In this document: positions 1 through 7,387 of the stretch, in pieces
How the letters are laid out: every line of letters starts with the position of its first letter
Position numbering within the stretch: position 1 is the stretch's first letter
Assembly: GCA_029865445.1 (NCBI GenBank)
Contig: JAOUGY010000009.1
Location: 1-23,687 of the forward strand
Origin: Acidimicrobiia bacterium
GTDB taxonomy: Bacteria; Actinomycetota; Acidimicrobiia; Spongiisociales; ZC4RG35
DNA: 23,687 nucleotides
Direction: 5' to 3'
The notes under the pieces: model-generated
Told to the model about the DNA's origin: nothing
Database searches by the model: none
Seen by the model: only the letters and a program-made list of their open reading frames with translations
Translations under genes and position numbers: made by a program

Positions 1-1365
1 GGCGGCGAATGTCGGGGTTCCATACCCGGTCCGTTCCGAGAACACCGAGAAACCGATGCCGATGCAGCGCCCCTCTCTTCGGAGCACCTCCTGCCGGGCT
101 CGGAAGCCTGTCAGGTCCACGTGGCGAGCCGCCTCGTCCATCGACTGCACGTATGAGCCCTCGTCGTAGACGACACCCGTGGCCGAGCGGTACGGAAAGG
201 TCGACACGAGGTTGGCCCGGCGGAGTTCGAGCGGGTCCATCCCCATTCTGCGGGCCGCCACGTCCATCAACCGTTCCATGGCCAGTGTCAGCACCGGTCG
301 CGACACTCCCCGGTAGGGACTCATCGGGCAGGTGTTGGTGGTCACCCCGATCGACCGCACGCGGTAGTGCTGAACGTCGTAGGGGCCCGGGAGCTCGCCC
401 ATGGCCATCAGAGGCTCCACGCCCCAGGTCACGGGGAAACACGAATAGGCCCCCACGTCACATGCGAGGTCACCATCCAGTGCCTGCATGCGCCCGCCTG
501 CATCGAATGCGGCACGCACGACATACGTCTGATCGCGGCTGTGGAATGAGGACATGAAGTTCTCGCGTCGATCCTCGATCCACGACACCGAGGATTCGAG
601 GTGGCGGGCGAGCCACACGAGGACCGCATACTCCGATGGCAGCGCCATCTTCTGACCGAAACCTCCTCCGACCGCGGGAGCCACCACCCTCAGATCCGAC
701 TCGGGCATGTCCACGAGGTCTGCGATGGCGGTTCGCAGCACGTGGGGCATCTGGGTCGAGGCGTGGAGCGTGATCCGACCATCGACGGGATCGAAGGTTG
801 CCACGGCACCTCTGGCCTCGAGCGGGAAGGCGTTTTGGCGGCGCGACCTGATGGAGATCTCTACCACCTCGGCGGCTTCGGCGAAGCACCTGTCGACATC
901 ACCGGTCGACATGGCGCCTTCGACCACGACGTTCGATACCGAGCCGGGATGGGTTCGCACCGCGGAGTACGCCACCTCGGCGCCAAGCATTGGTTCTTCC
1001 ATCTCGATGTCCACGAAGGTCTGCTCTGCGAGGTCCTCCGCTCGTGCCCGCGAGCCGGCCACGACCACGGCGACGGGCTCTCCCACGAAGTTGACTCGCC
1101 CCCGCGCCAGCAACGGCTGGGGTATCCGGACGTAATCGGGGCGATGGAGAACAGGTTCGATGGAGCCGACTCCGGTCAGGTCTTCGCTCGTGAACACGAG
1201 CGTCTCCGGGGGGGCCTCGACGCCGGTGATGATGCCCCGGGCAACCGGAGATCTCACGAATGCCACGGCCAGCGTCTCGGATGTGAGGTCGGCCGTGAAG
1301 CGGCTCCTCCCCGTCAGGAGGGCAGGATCCTCGCGTCGCCGGATCGACGACCCCACCGATTTCAC
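1..1365 (-). CDS. Molybdenum hydroxylase large (molybdopterin-binding) subunit, xanthine dehydrogenase/CoxL family, partial
   Basis: This is the N-terminal 455 residues of a subunit that is usually near 780 residues; it runs off the left edge. I translated the whole stretch from the GTG at 1365 and found no stop or frameshift. It opens with the family's typical start (SVGSSIRRREDPALLTGRSR). The molybdopterin-contact motif VGGGFGQK is near residues 232-239, and the active-site loop reads PYRGVSRP near 350-357, followed by ERLMD and MDPLELRRAN. The loop replaces AYRGAGR of form II CoxL and lacks the cysteine of true CO dehydrogenase (AYxCSFR), so this is a hydroxylase of an unknown organic substrate, not a CO dehydrogenase. 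The start overlaps the stop of the FAD-subunit gene by four bases (GTGA), so the two are translationally coupled. The 2Fe-2S subunit is not in the window and may lie beyond base 1. Family is certain; substrate is unknown. Confidence 0.93.
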   Translation of the reverse strand, partial: MKSVGSSIRRREDPALLTGRSRFTADLTSETLAVAFVRSPVARGIITGVEAPPETLVFTSEDLTGVGSIEPVLHRPDYVRIPQPLLARGRVNFVGEPVAVVVAGSRARAEDLAEQTFVDIEMEEPMLGAEVAYSAVRTHPGSVSNVVVEGAMSTGDVDRCFAEAAEVVEISIRSRRQNAFPLEARGAVATFDPVDGRITLHASTQMPHVLRTAIADLVDMPESDLRVVAPAVGGGFGQKMALPSEYAVLVWLARHLESSVSWIEDRRENFMSSFHSRDQTYVVRAAFDAGGRMQALDGDLACDVGAYSCFPVTWGVEPLMAMGELPGPYDVQHYRVRSIGVTTNTCPMSPYRGVSRPVLTLAMERLMDVAARRMGMDPLELRRANLVSTFPYRSATGVVYDEGSYVQSMDEAARHVDLTGFRARQEVLRREGRCIGIGFSVFSERTGYGTPTFAA

Positions 1366-2204
1366 GTTGCACCCGCCATCGCCCGGCGCGTCATCGCGCG
1401 GATCAGGTCGCGGCGATACTCGACCGAGGCGTGGATGTCCTCCAGCGGAGTCACCGATTCGGCCGCCAGATCGGCGATCTCTCCGATCGTGTCCGAGGTG
1501 AGGCTCTGGCCTGCGAGTGCCGCCTCACACGCTTCCAGCCGGATTGGAACGTCGGCAGCACCCCCCACGACCAGCCGTGCCGTCCGGACGGTCTCACCGT
1601 CCATGTCCAGTACCACGGCGGCCATCACCAACGCGAAGTCACCGGCGCGCCGGCTGAACTCGGCGAAACCGACACGGTACGAGTCGGCGAGCCGTGGCAG
1701 CTCGATCGTTTCGATCAACTCATCGGGTCGAATGGCGGTCGTGAAGACGGTGTCGAAGAAGCCGGAGGCTTCGATGACCCGGGAACCCTCGGGCCCGGTG
1801 GCAACCAGTCGACCGTCGAGCACCCGGAAGATGCTGCACCATTCGGCGGCCGGGTCGGCGTGCGCCAGGCTGCCACCCATGGTGCCGCGCACCCGTATCG
1901 GCAGGTGGCCGATTTTGTGGGCCGCCATTGCGAGGAGCCGGCCGAGGGGACCCGGTTCGATCGGCTCTTCGAAGCGGCGATGTCTTGTCATCGCTCCCAC
2001 GGTCACGATCTCGGCGCCGACGTCGATTCGATCCAGGCTCCGGATTCGGTTGATGTCAACGATGGTGGCCGGTCGCGCCAGCCTGAAGTTCATCGCCGGT
2101 ACCAAGCTCTGCCCACCTGCGAGAACCTTGGCGTCTTCACCGAGCAAGGCGGCGGCTTCGGCGACCGTGGCCGGGGCGTGATATGTGAACGGTGCCGGCT
2201 TCAC
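1362..2204 (-). CDS. Molybdenum hydroxylase FAD-binding subunit (CoxM/xanthine dehydrogenase medium subunit family)
   Basis: This 280-residue protein passes electrons from the iron-sulfur subunit to an acceptor through FAD in the cytoplasmic hydroxylase. The two FAD motifs of the CoxM family are visible: AGGQSLVPAMNFRLARP at residues 29-45, and RGTMGGSLAHADPAAE at 106-121, a variant of RGTIGGSxAHADPAAE. The C-terminal CO dehydrogenase flavoprotein domain follows, and length is normal for the family. The GTG start gives the conserved opening KPAPFTYHAPATVAEA; no strong ribosome-binding site is seen. The gene follows the regulator by about 60 bases and overlaps the large-subunit gene by GTGA. 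Partner and cofactor are well supported; the substrate cannot be read from this subunit. Confidence 0.95.
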   Translation of the reverse strand: MKPAPFTYHAPATVAEAAALLGEDAKVLAGGQSLVPAMNFRLARPATIVDINRIRSLDRIDVGAEIVTVGAMTRHRRFEEPIEPGPLGRLLAMAAHKIGHLPIRVRGTMGGSLAHADPAAEWCSIFRVLDGRLVATGPEGSRVIEASGFFDTVFTTAIRPDELIETIELPRLADSYRVGFAEFSRRAGDFALVMAAVVLDMDGETVRTARLVVGGAADVPIRLEACEAALAGQSLTSDTIGEIADLAAESVTPLEDIHASVEYRRDLIRAMTRRAMAGAT

Positions 2205-2267
2205 ACGGTCGAGTTTGCCAGGCCGATGCAGCTGCGGTCAAACGTCTTCAATGGGAGTCGAATCCCA

Positions 2268-2881
2268 TCAGCTCCGGTCGAGGTTGACCCACAGTGCCCG
2301 TGCAGTCTCGTTCGATCGGTTGACGATCCGATGGGGTCGATTCGAGTCGTAGCCGATCGAATCGCCAGGAGAGAGCGAGTAGGAAGTCCCGTCGACGTCG
2401 ATGCACAGCTCGCCTTCGAGGACGAAGCCGTATTCGAATCCGCCGTGGTGGAGCTCCGATCGGCCGACCGCCCCTCCGGGGCGTACTGGTTGATCGCGAT
2501 CTCGACACCCCGGACCCGGTCATCTCGCAGCACACGCCTGGTCACGCCGGCATTCGTTGCGAACTCTCGCTGATCGGAGGCCCGAATGACCGGCTCCTCC
2601 CGAGCGGCCGACTCGCCCGGTACGAGGTCGCTCATGTGAACGCCGAGCGCGTGCGCCACCGACACGAGGGTGCCTATGGAGGGGCTCGTCTTTCCCCGTT
2701 CCACCAAGCTGAGAAGCGAGGGGCTCAGTCCGGTCATGTCTGCCATGGCCTGGAGGGTGAGGCTGCGGTCCGTTCGCAACTCCCGGACCCGATTCCCGAT
2801 CGCCTGCACCGTGGTCGCGGCACGATCACTCATGTCGACTTCGACACCGACGACCTGCTCGCTGGTTGCACCGCTTGTCAC
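2268..2881 (-). CDS. XRE-family regulator with C-terminal cupin domain (frameshifted)
   Basis: The N-terminal part is a helix-turn-helix of the XRE type (LTLQAMADMTGLSPSLLSLV, then ERGKTSPSIGTL), followed by a linker ending NQYAPEGRSA. The expected small-molecule-binding cupin is then found in another frame: after a shift between about 2470 and 2456 the sequence reads ELHHGGFEYGFVLEGEL, then GDSIGYDSNRPHR and ALWVNLDRS, stopping at 2268. The original frame runs on to 2201 but encodes low-complexity nonsense. About 203 residues once corrected, normal for this family. GTG 2881 was chosen because GGGGAG (2889-2894) lies 7 bases upstream; ATG 2833 is the alternative. A TAATCT -10 candidate is at 2911-2916. 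Such proteins often control adjacent catabolic genes. Its position between the hydroxylase and hydrolase genes suggests it regulates both. The shift may be an assembly error or true inactivation. Confidence 0.85.
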
Positions 2882-3017
2882 GTCTTCGCTCCCCTGAACA
2901 CCGAGACACGAGATTAGCCGTGCCGTGAAGACCCCCACGCCTGGGGTATTTGTTAGCGTAGATCAATCTCGTTGGGCAGGGCTCAAATTCCTGCGGATCG
3001 CTACAGGAGGTCCACGA
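2882..3017. promoter_or_regulatory. Divergent intergenic region between regulator and hydrolase genes
   Basis: This 136-base spacer should carry the promoters of both arms of the cluster. Leftward, TAATCT (2911-2916 read on the minus strand) is a plausible -10 for the regulator. Rightward, TAGCGT (2954-2959) is a possible -10 and AGGAGG (3005-3010) is a strong ribosome-binding site 7 bases before the hydrolase ATG. A short inverted repeat AGATcaATCT sits at 2960-2969 and could be part of an operator, but it is too short to be convincing. The region is more AT-rich than the flanking genes. Confidence 0.5.
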
Positions 3018-4758
3018 ATGTTCGCATCAGACGTGCGCGACGGCATGAGAATCGATTGGGATGTGGCGATCGAGATGGATGACGGCCTCGTCTTGCGGGC
3101 CGACGTATACCGGCCCGACGACGATCGACCTCACCCCGTGCTGCTGACCTACGGGCCGTACGCCAAGGGACTCCCCTTCCAGGTCGGCTACCCGAGCGCA
3201 TGGAACCGGATGGCCGAAAAGCACCCCGACGTCACGGCCGGCTCGACCAACAAATACCAGAACTGGGAAGTGGTCGATCCCGAGAAGTGGGTCCCGCACG
3301 GCTATGCATGTGTCCGGGTCGACTCCCGAGGGACCGGCCGGTCACCGGGTCACGTCGATCACTTCTCACCCCGGGAAACCAAGGACTTCTACGACTGCAT
3401 CGAGTGGGCAGGCGTTCAGTCCTGGTCCAACGGCAAGGTCGGCCTCAACGGGATCTCGTACTACGGCATCAACCAGTGGCACGTTGCTTCGCTCCAACCG
3501 CCGCATCTCGCCGCGATGTGCATCTGGGAAGGCGCAGCCGACTGGTATCGGGACATGACCCACCACGGCGGGATCCTGTGCACCTTCTGGGACAACTGGT
3601 ACGACATGCAGGTCAAGACCGTCCAGTACGGGCTGGGCGAACGGGGCGGGCGCAACCCCAACACCGGCCAGCTCATCTGCGGGGACGACGAGCTGAGCGA
3701 GGACGAACTCGCCGCCAACCGGTGCGATTTCGGCAACGACATCCTCGCCCACCCCCTCGACGACGACTACCACAAGGATCGGTCACCCCAATGGGACAAG
3801 GTGATCGTTCCGCTGTTCACGGCCGCCAACTGGGGAGGCCAGGGGCTTCACCCCCGAGGCAATTTCGAAGGTTTCATCCGGGCGGCCTCGACCGAGAAGT
3901 GGCTCGAGGCGCACGGCATCGAGCACTGGACCCATTTCTACACCGACTACGGGCGCGAACAGCAGCTCCGATTCTTCGACCACTTTCTCAAGGGGGAGGG
4001 AGACGGCTGGAGAGACCAGCCGCCGGTCTTCCTTCAGGTCCGGCATCCGGGCGAGGTGTTCGAGTCCCGGTCGGAAACGGACTGGCCGATTCCCCGCACC
4101 GTGTGGACCGAGTACTACCTCCACCCCGATCTCAGCCTTTCGACGGCACCCCACTGACTCCGCCGACCTGACCTTCGAGGCGCTCGGCGAAGGGCTCACC
4201 TTCACCACCGAGCCGCTCGTCGTACCCACCGAGTTCACCGGCCCGCTGGCCTCCAAGCTGTGGGTGTCGTCCTCGACCACCGATGCAGACCTCTTCCTCG
4301 TGTTCCGGGCGTTTGCCCCCGACGGCGAGGAGGTCGTATTCCAGGGCGCCATCGACCCCCACACGCCGCTCGCCCAGGGATGGCTGCGTTCGTCACACCG
4401 GAAGCTCGACCCCGACCTGTCAGAGCGGTGGCGTCCGTACCACACCCACGACGAGATCCAGCCGCTCTCACCCGGCGAGGTGTACGAACTCGACATCGAG
4501 TTGTGGCCTACATCCATCGTGGTTCCGGCCGGCTACACGGTGGCGCTGAGTGTCCTGGGCCGGGACTACGAATGGGGAGGAGACACGTCGGGGCTGAAGC
4601 TCTCGAACTTCAAGAACGAGTTGAAAGGCTGCGGCCCGTTCCTTCACAACGACCCGCGCGATCGACCCGCCGAGGTCTTCGGCGGCACGACGACCCTTCA
4701 CATCTCTCCCGAGCGGCCTGCCCACCTGATCGCACCCGTGATTCCCGACAAGGAGTGA
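3018..4758 (+). CDS. CocE/NonD family serine hydrolase (frameshifted at 4149-4152)
   Basis: This is an alpha/beta hydrolase of the cocaine esterase/glutaryl acylase type, which cleaves ester or amide bonds. ATG 3018 follows AGGAGG at 3005-3010. Residues 12-330 form the catalytic domain: VDSRGTGRSPG at 101-111, nucleophile motif GISYYG with Ser147, and the likely catalytic His in EHWTHF (about 302-307). The usual GWxD aspartate site reads NWGGQGLH here, so the acid residue is uncertain. The first frame stops at 4157. The C-terminal jelly-roll domain (X-Pro peptidase C-like: FTTEPL, LWVSSSTTDADLFLVFRAF, WPTSIVVPAGY) continues in the +1 frame to 4758. Removing one C from CCCC (4149-4152) restores an intact reading frame of about 579 residues. 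It is two bases upstream of the RidA-like gene and very probably co-transcribed. Confidence 0.9.
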
Positions 4759-4760
4759 CA

Positions 4761-6131
4761 TTGACCCACACCAGCTTCCCTCGCCGGGTCCTCGACGTTC
4801 CCGAAGCCGCCCCGCCGTCCGAGCTGCCGGCGTCGCCGGCGGTCGTCGCAGGCCCATTCGTCTTCGTCGGCTCGACCAGCGCCTCCAACTGGACCGATGG
4901 CCTGCCGGAGGGTGCGCGGCCGAGACCCGGGCTTCCCTATTCGGACGGCAACCCGGTCCTGCTGGAGACGAGGGAGATCTACCGGAAGCTGGACGCGGCG
5001 CTCCAGGCGGGAGGCTCGTCGTTCGAAGAGACGGTCCAGATCAATCAGTGGCTGGCTTCCTATCACGGCGACGTGGAACGTGACGGACCCGAACGCGACC
5101 AGCACGCCCTCTTCTGGGAGAAATGGCGGTCGATCATCGTGCCCTGCCTCGACGCCCGCAACGAGTTCATCCTGGACCAGCGTCCGGCCAGCTGCGCAAT
5201 GCCGGTCGACCGCCTGCTCTGCTCGGACTCGACCGTGGAGGTCCAGATCGTCGGACTGGTCGAGGGGTGCGGCATCACCAAACGGGCGTACGAGCACGAC
5301 GTCCACATGCCGCTGGGCGGGTACTCCATCGGCATGGAGTCGGGACCGTTCCTGTTCACGGCGGGTTTCATCCCGACCAACTTCGTCACCGGCGCGGCCG
5401 ACGGCGTGGCCGTACCCGACCACATCTGGTACGGGAACCGCACCTACAACGAAGTGGCGGAGACGCTCCGCCAGTTGAAGGTCACGGTCGAGGCAGGAAA
5501 CGGCCGTTGGGAGGACACCGTCAAGGCGACGGTGTACGTCACACCGCTCGCCCTCCGCAACCTGCCGGCCATCGATGCTGCTTTCCAGCGATTCTGGCCC
5601 GAGAACCCGCCCGCCCGAGCCATCGTTCCGGTCACCGGCATCGGTGGCCTCAACGACGGCAACATCGAGATCTACCTGACTGTCGCCCGTCCCGAGTTCG
5701 GCGGCGAGAAGACGCCGATCCATACCGACAAGGCGCTCCCCGCCCTCGGGTACGCACCCCAGGCCGTCAAGTCCGGGCCCCTTCTCTATCTGTCGACGGT
5801 TCAAGGCAGAACACCCGACGGCGCACCCCCGTCCCACGCCGTGAACGACCGAACCTTCCCCTTCTTCGGGCGGTCCGTGAGGGAGGAAGTCCGGCTCATC
5901 CAGGAGAACATCAACTCCATCTGCGAGGCCGCAGGCACTTCCATCGACCAGGCCGTGAAGACGGAGCTGTACTTCAACGACTTCGCCGACCTCTCCGCTG
6001 CGCTCCCGGTGTGGGCGGATGCGTTCACCGACGGATATCCGGCGTCAGGGTTCTTCGAAGGATTCCCCCACCTCAACGAGGTCCCGGGATGCCGGCTGAC
6101 CGTCGACATGGTGGTGGCCTGTCCCGATTGA
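4761..6131 (+). CDS. Triple-domain RidA/YjgF-family protein
   Basis: RidA-family proteins hydrolyse reactive imine/enamine intermediates or act in related deamination steps, normally as trimers of about 130-residue subunits. Here 456 residues hold three such units: about 20-168, 185-310 and 325-456. The Arg and Glu that bind the substrate carboxylate in RidA can be placed in unit 1 (Arg141, Glu160, in RPASCAMPVD and STVEVQIVGL) and unit 2 (Arg286, Glu303, in PARAIVPVTG and NIEIYLTVA). Unit 3 has Gly430 and Asp449 instead, so it may be structural. TTG 4761 was chosen because AAGGAG (4750-4755) lies 5 bases upstream; GTG 4755 is too close to that site. It directly follows the hydrolase gene in the same operon, so it probably acts on a product of that pathway. 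One chain with three units may form a pseudo-trimer. Confidence 0.88.
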   Translation: MTHTSFPRRVLDVPEAAPPSELPASPAVVAGPFVFVGSTSASNWTDGLPEGARPRPGLPYSDGNPVLLETREIYRKLDAALQAGGSSFEETVQINQWLASYHGDVERDGPERDQHALFWEKWRSIIVPCLDARNEFILDQRPASCAMPVDRLLCSDSTVEVQIVGLVEGCGITKRAYEHDVHMPLGGYSIGMESGPFLFTAGFIPTNFVTGAADGVAVPDHIWYGNRTYNEVAETLRQLKVTVEAGNGRWEDTVKATVYVTPLALRNLPAIDAAFQRFWPENPPARAIVPVTGIGGLNDGNIEIYLTVARPEFGGEKTPIHTDKALPALGYAPQAVKSGPLLYLSTVQGRTPDGAPPSHAVNDRTFPFFGRSVREEVRLIQENINSICEAAGTSIDQAVKTELYFNDFADLSAALPVWADAFTDGYPASGFFEGFPHLNEVPGCRLTVDMVVACPD

Positions 6132-6135
6132 GACA

Positions 6136-6165
6136 GGCGCACGCCGTCAAGACAGGGCGTGCGCC
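6136..6165. terminator. Hairpin between convergent genes, probable bidirectional terminator
   Basis: A perfect 10-bp stem, GGCGCACGCC (6136-6145) and GGCGTGCGCC (6156-6165), flanks a 10-base loop. It begins 5 bases after the stop of the RidA-like gene and overlaps the last codons of the convergent DUF2237 gene (stop at 6147). No T-tract follows, which is common for terminators in high-GC actinobacteria. Confidence 0.7.
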
Positions 6166-6506
6166 TTCAGGTCTTCGATGCGGCACACCTCGAGGGCCGC
6201 CTCGTGTGTGGAGGCGAGAATCACGGGCGGCGCGAACCCTGCTTCGAATGCCTCCTGCCAGCGCGACGCGCACAGGCACCACCGATCGCCGGGCACCAAG
6301 CCCGCAAACCCGTATGCCGGCATCGGCGTGGACAGATCATTGCCGGCCCGCTTCGAGAACTCGAGGAACTCGGCGGTCATCTCGGCGCACACGACGTGAA
6401 GACCGAGATCATCCGGCCCGGTGTTGCAGCAGGCATCCCGGAAGAACCCGGTCAAGGGTTCGATCGAACAGGGCATCAATTCGGTGCCGAGCACACTCAG
6501 GGCCAT
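6147..6506 (-). CDS. DUF2237 family protein
   Basis: This 119-residue protein matches DUF2237 over its whole length: SVLGTELMPCS, TGFFRDACCNTGPDDLG, EFLEFSKRAGNDLSTP and LVPGDRWCLCASRW. The family is cysteine-rich and short, and its biochemical role is unknown to me; the cysteine pairs (CC and CLC) might bind metal or be redox-active, which is inference. ATG 6506 was chosen because it opens the conserved domain and lies one base past the stop of the upstream exonuclease gene (TGAgATG), so translation is probably coupled. The 3' end is built into the 6136-6165 hairpin. Confidence 0.88.
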   Translation of the reverse strand: MALSVLGTELMPCSIEPLTGFFRDACCNTGPDDLGLHVVCAEMTAEFLEFSKRAGNDLSTPMPAYGFAGLVPGDRWCLCASRWQEAFEAGFAPPVILASTHEAALEVCRIEDLKAHALS

Positions 6507-6507
6507 C

Positions 6508-7374
6508 TCAGCGTCTCGGCAGGTCGCGTTCGAGGAGGTTCTCGAAGCCGAGTTCGACACACAGCTCCTCGAACCTCGGGCCATCGACGCCGATCCAACG
6601 CAGGTCTTCGAGCGACTCCGTGATCGGTACGTCGAGCCGGAGTGTCGTCAGCTCCCGGAACAAGAGAGCGTCATCCATTCGCTCCACCAGAGTCGCGGCC
6701 AGCTTGGAAGCGCCGCGGACGGTGACGTCCCACTCGTCGGCGTCTGACGGAATGGCCTCGATGTGCTCGTACCTGGCCAGAATCGTCGAGGCCGACTTGG
6801 CGCCCCACCCCGGCAACCCGGGCACACCGTCGGCGGTGTCACCGACCAACGCCAGATAGTCGGGGATCGACTTGGGAGAGACACCGAACTTCTCGAAGAC
6901 ATCCTCTTCGGCCAACCGTTTGCGTTCCCGCCGGTTGAACGAGACAACCCTGTGCCCATCGACCATCTGCATGAGATCCTTGTCGGGCGTGAGGATCACA
7001 ACCTCATCCACGTCGTCCTTCCACCGGGCGGCGGCGGTGGCGATGGCATCGTCGGCCTCGAACTCCACCATCGACCACAACGTGACGCCCAGCGCCCGGA
7101 ACGCCCTGTCGGCGAGCGGGAACTGGGCCCACAGGGCCGGCTCGATCCCCGCCCCGGTCTTGTAGCCCTCGAACATGTCGTTGCGGAACGACTCGATCAC
7201 CTGGTCGGTGGCGACCGCAGCGTGGGTCACATCCGGGTCGGTGAGAAGGGCGAGAGTCGAGTCGATGATCCCCCGAATGGCTCCGACCTCCCGACCGTCG
7301 GGAGCCGTGCGGGGCGGCACTCCGTAATACGAACGGAAGAGCTCATAGGTACCATCGAGAAGGTGGAGGAACAC
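6508..7374 (-). CDS. Stand-alone 5'-3' exonuclease (PIN and helix-3-turn-helix domains)
   Basis: This 288-residue protein corresponds to the 5'-nuclease domain of DNA polymerase I without the polymerase. It should cut flaps or RNA primers using two metal ions. Acidic residues are in place: Asp7 (LLDGTYELF), Glu106/Asp108/Asp109 (EFEADDA), Asp131/Asp133 (TPDKDLMQ), Asp179/Asp182 (GDTADG). The DNA-binding H3TH motif is GVPGLPGWGAKSA (183-195). GTG 7374 was chosen because it opens the conserved FLHLLDGTYELF and lies 7 bases after TAGGAT, the -10 of a leaderless promoter. A much longer open frame reaching 8109 is only antisense to the sulfurtransferase. The 5' end overlaps the rightward gene at 7363 by 12 bases. 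Confidence 0.92.
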   Translation of the reverse strand: MFLHLLDGTYELFRSYYGVPPRTAPDGREVGAIRGIIDSTLALLTDPDVTHAAVATDQVIESFRNDMFEGYKTGAGIEPALWAQFPLADRAFRALGVTLWSMVEFEADDAIATAAARWKDDVDEVVILTPDKDLMQMVDGHRVVSFNRRERKRLAEEDVFEKFGVSPKSIPDYLALVGDTADGVPGLPGWGAKSASTILARYEHIEAIPSDADEWDVTVRGASKLAATLVERMDDALLFRELTTLRLDVPITESLEDLRWIGVDGPRFEELCVELGFENLLERDLPRR

Positions 7375-7387
7375 ACACACGATCCTA
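7350..7387. promoter_or_regulatory. Interlocked leaderless promoters with overlapping start codons
   Basis: Rightward, TACCAT (7350-7355) lies 7 bases before GTG 7363. Leftward, TAGGAT (7387 down to 7382) lies 7 bases before GTG 7374. Each -10 box sits inside the other gene's coding sequence, and the two predicted transcripts would share 12 bp at their 5' ends. Predicted transcription starts coincide with the GTG codons. This is inference from spacing; no -35 box is obvious. Confidence 0.55.

Noticed and set aside
1..1365. True CO dehydrogenase (coxL form I)
   Set aside because: The active-site loop lacks the Cys of AYxCSFR, so CO oxidation is not supported.
601..2181. Rightward open frame of 526 codons
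   Set aside because: It is antisense to both hydroxylase subunits, has no recognisable domain and is Ser/Arg-rich; typical high-GC shadow.
2201..2270. Apparent GTGA overlap of the regulator frame with the FAD-subunit gene
   Set aside because: The regulator reads in another frame after the frameshift and really ends at 2268; the overlap belongs to the meaningless tail.
4260..4760. N-terminal extension of the RidA-like frame
   Set aside because: It is out of frame with the hydrolase C-terminal domain encoded there; TTG 4761 has a proper ribosome-binding site.
5123..6859. Rightward open frame of 578 codons
   Set aside because: It is a frame-shifted shadow of the RidA-like gene and antisense to DUF2237 and exonuclease.
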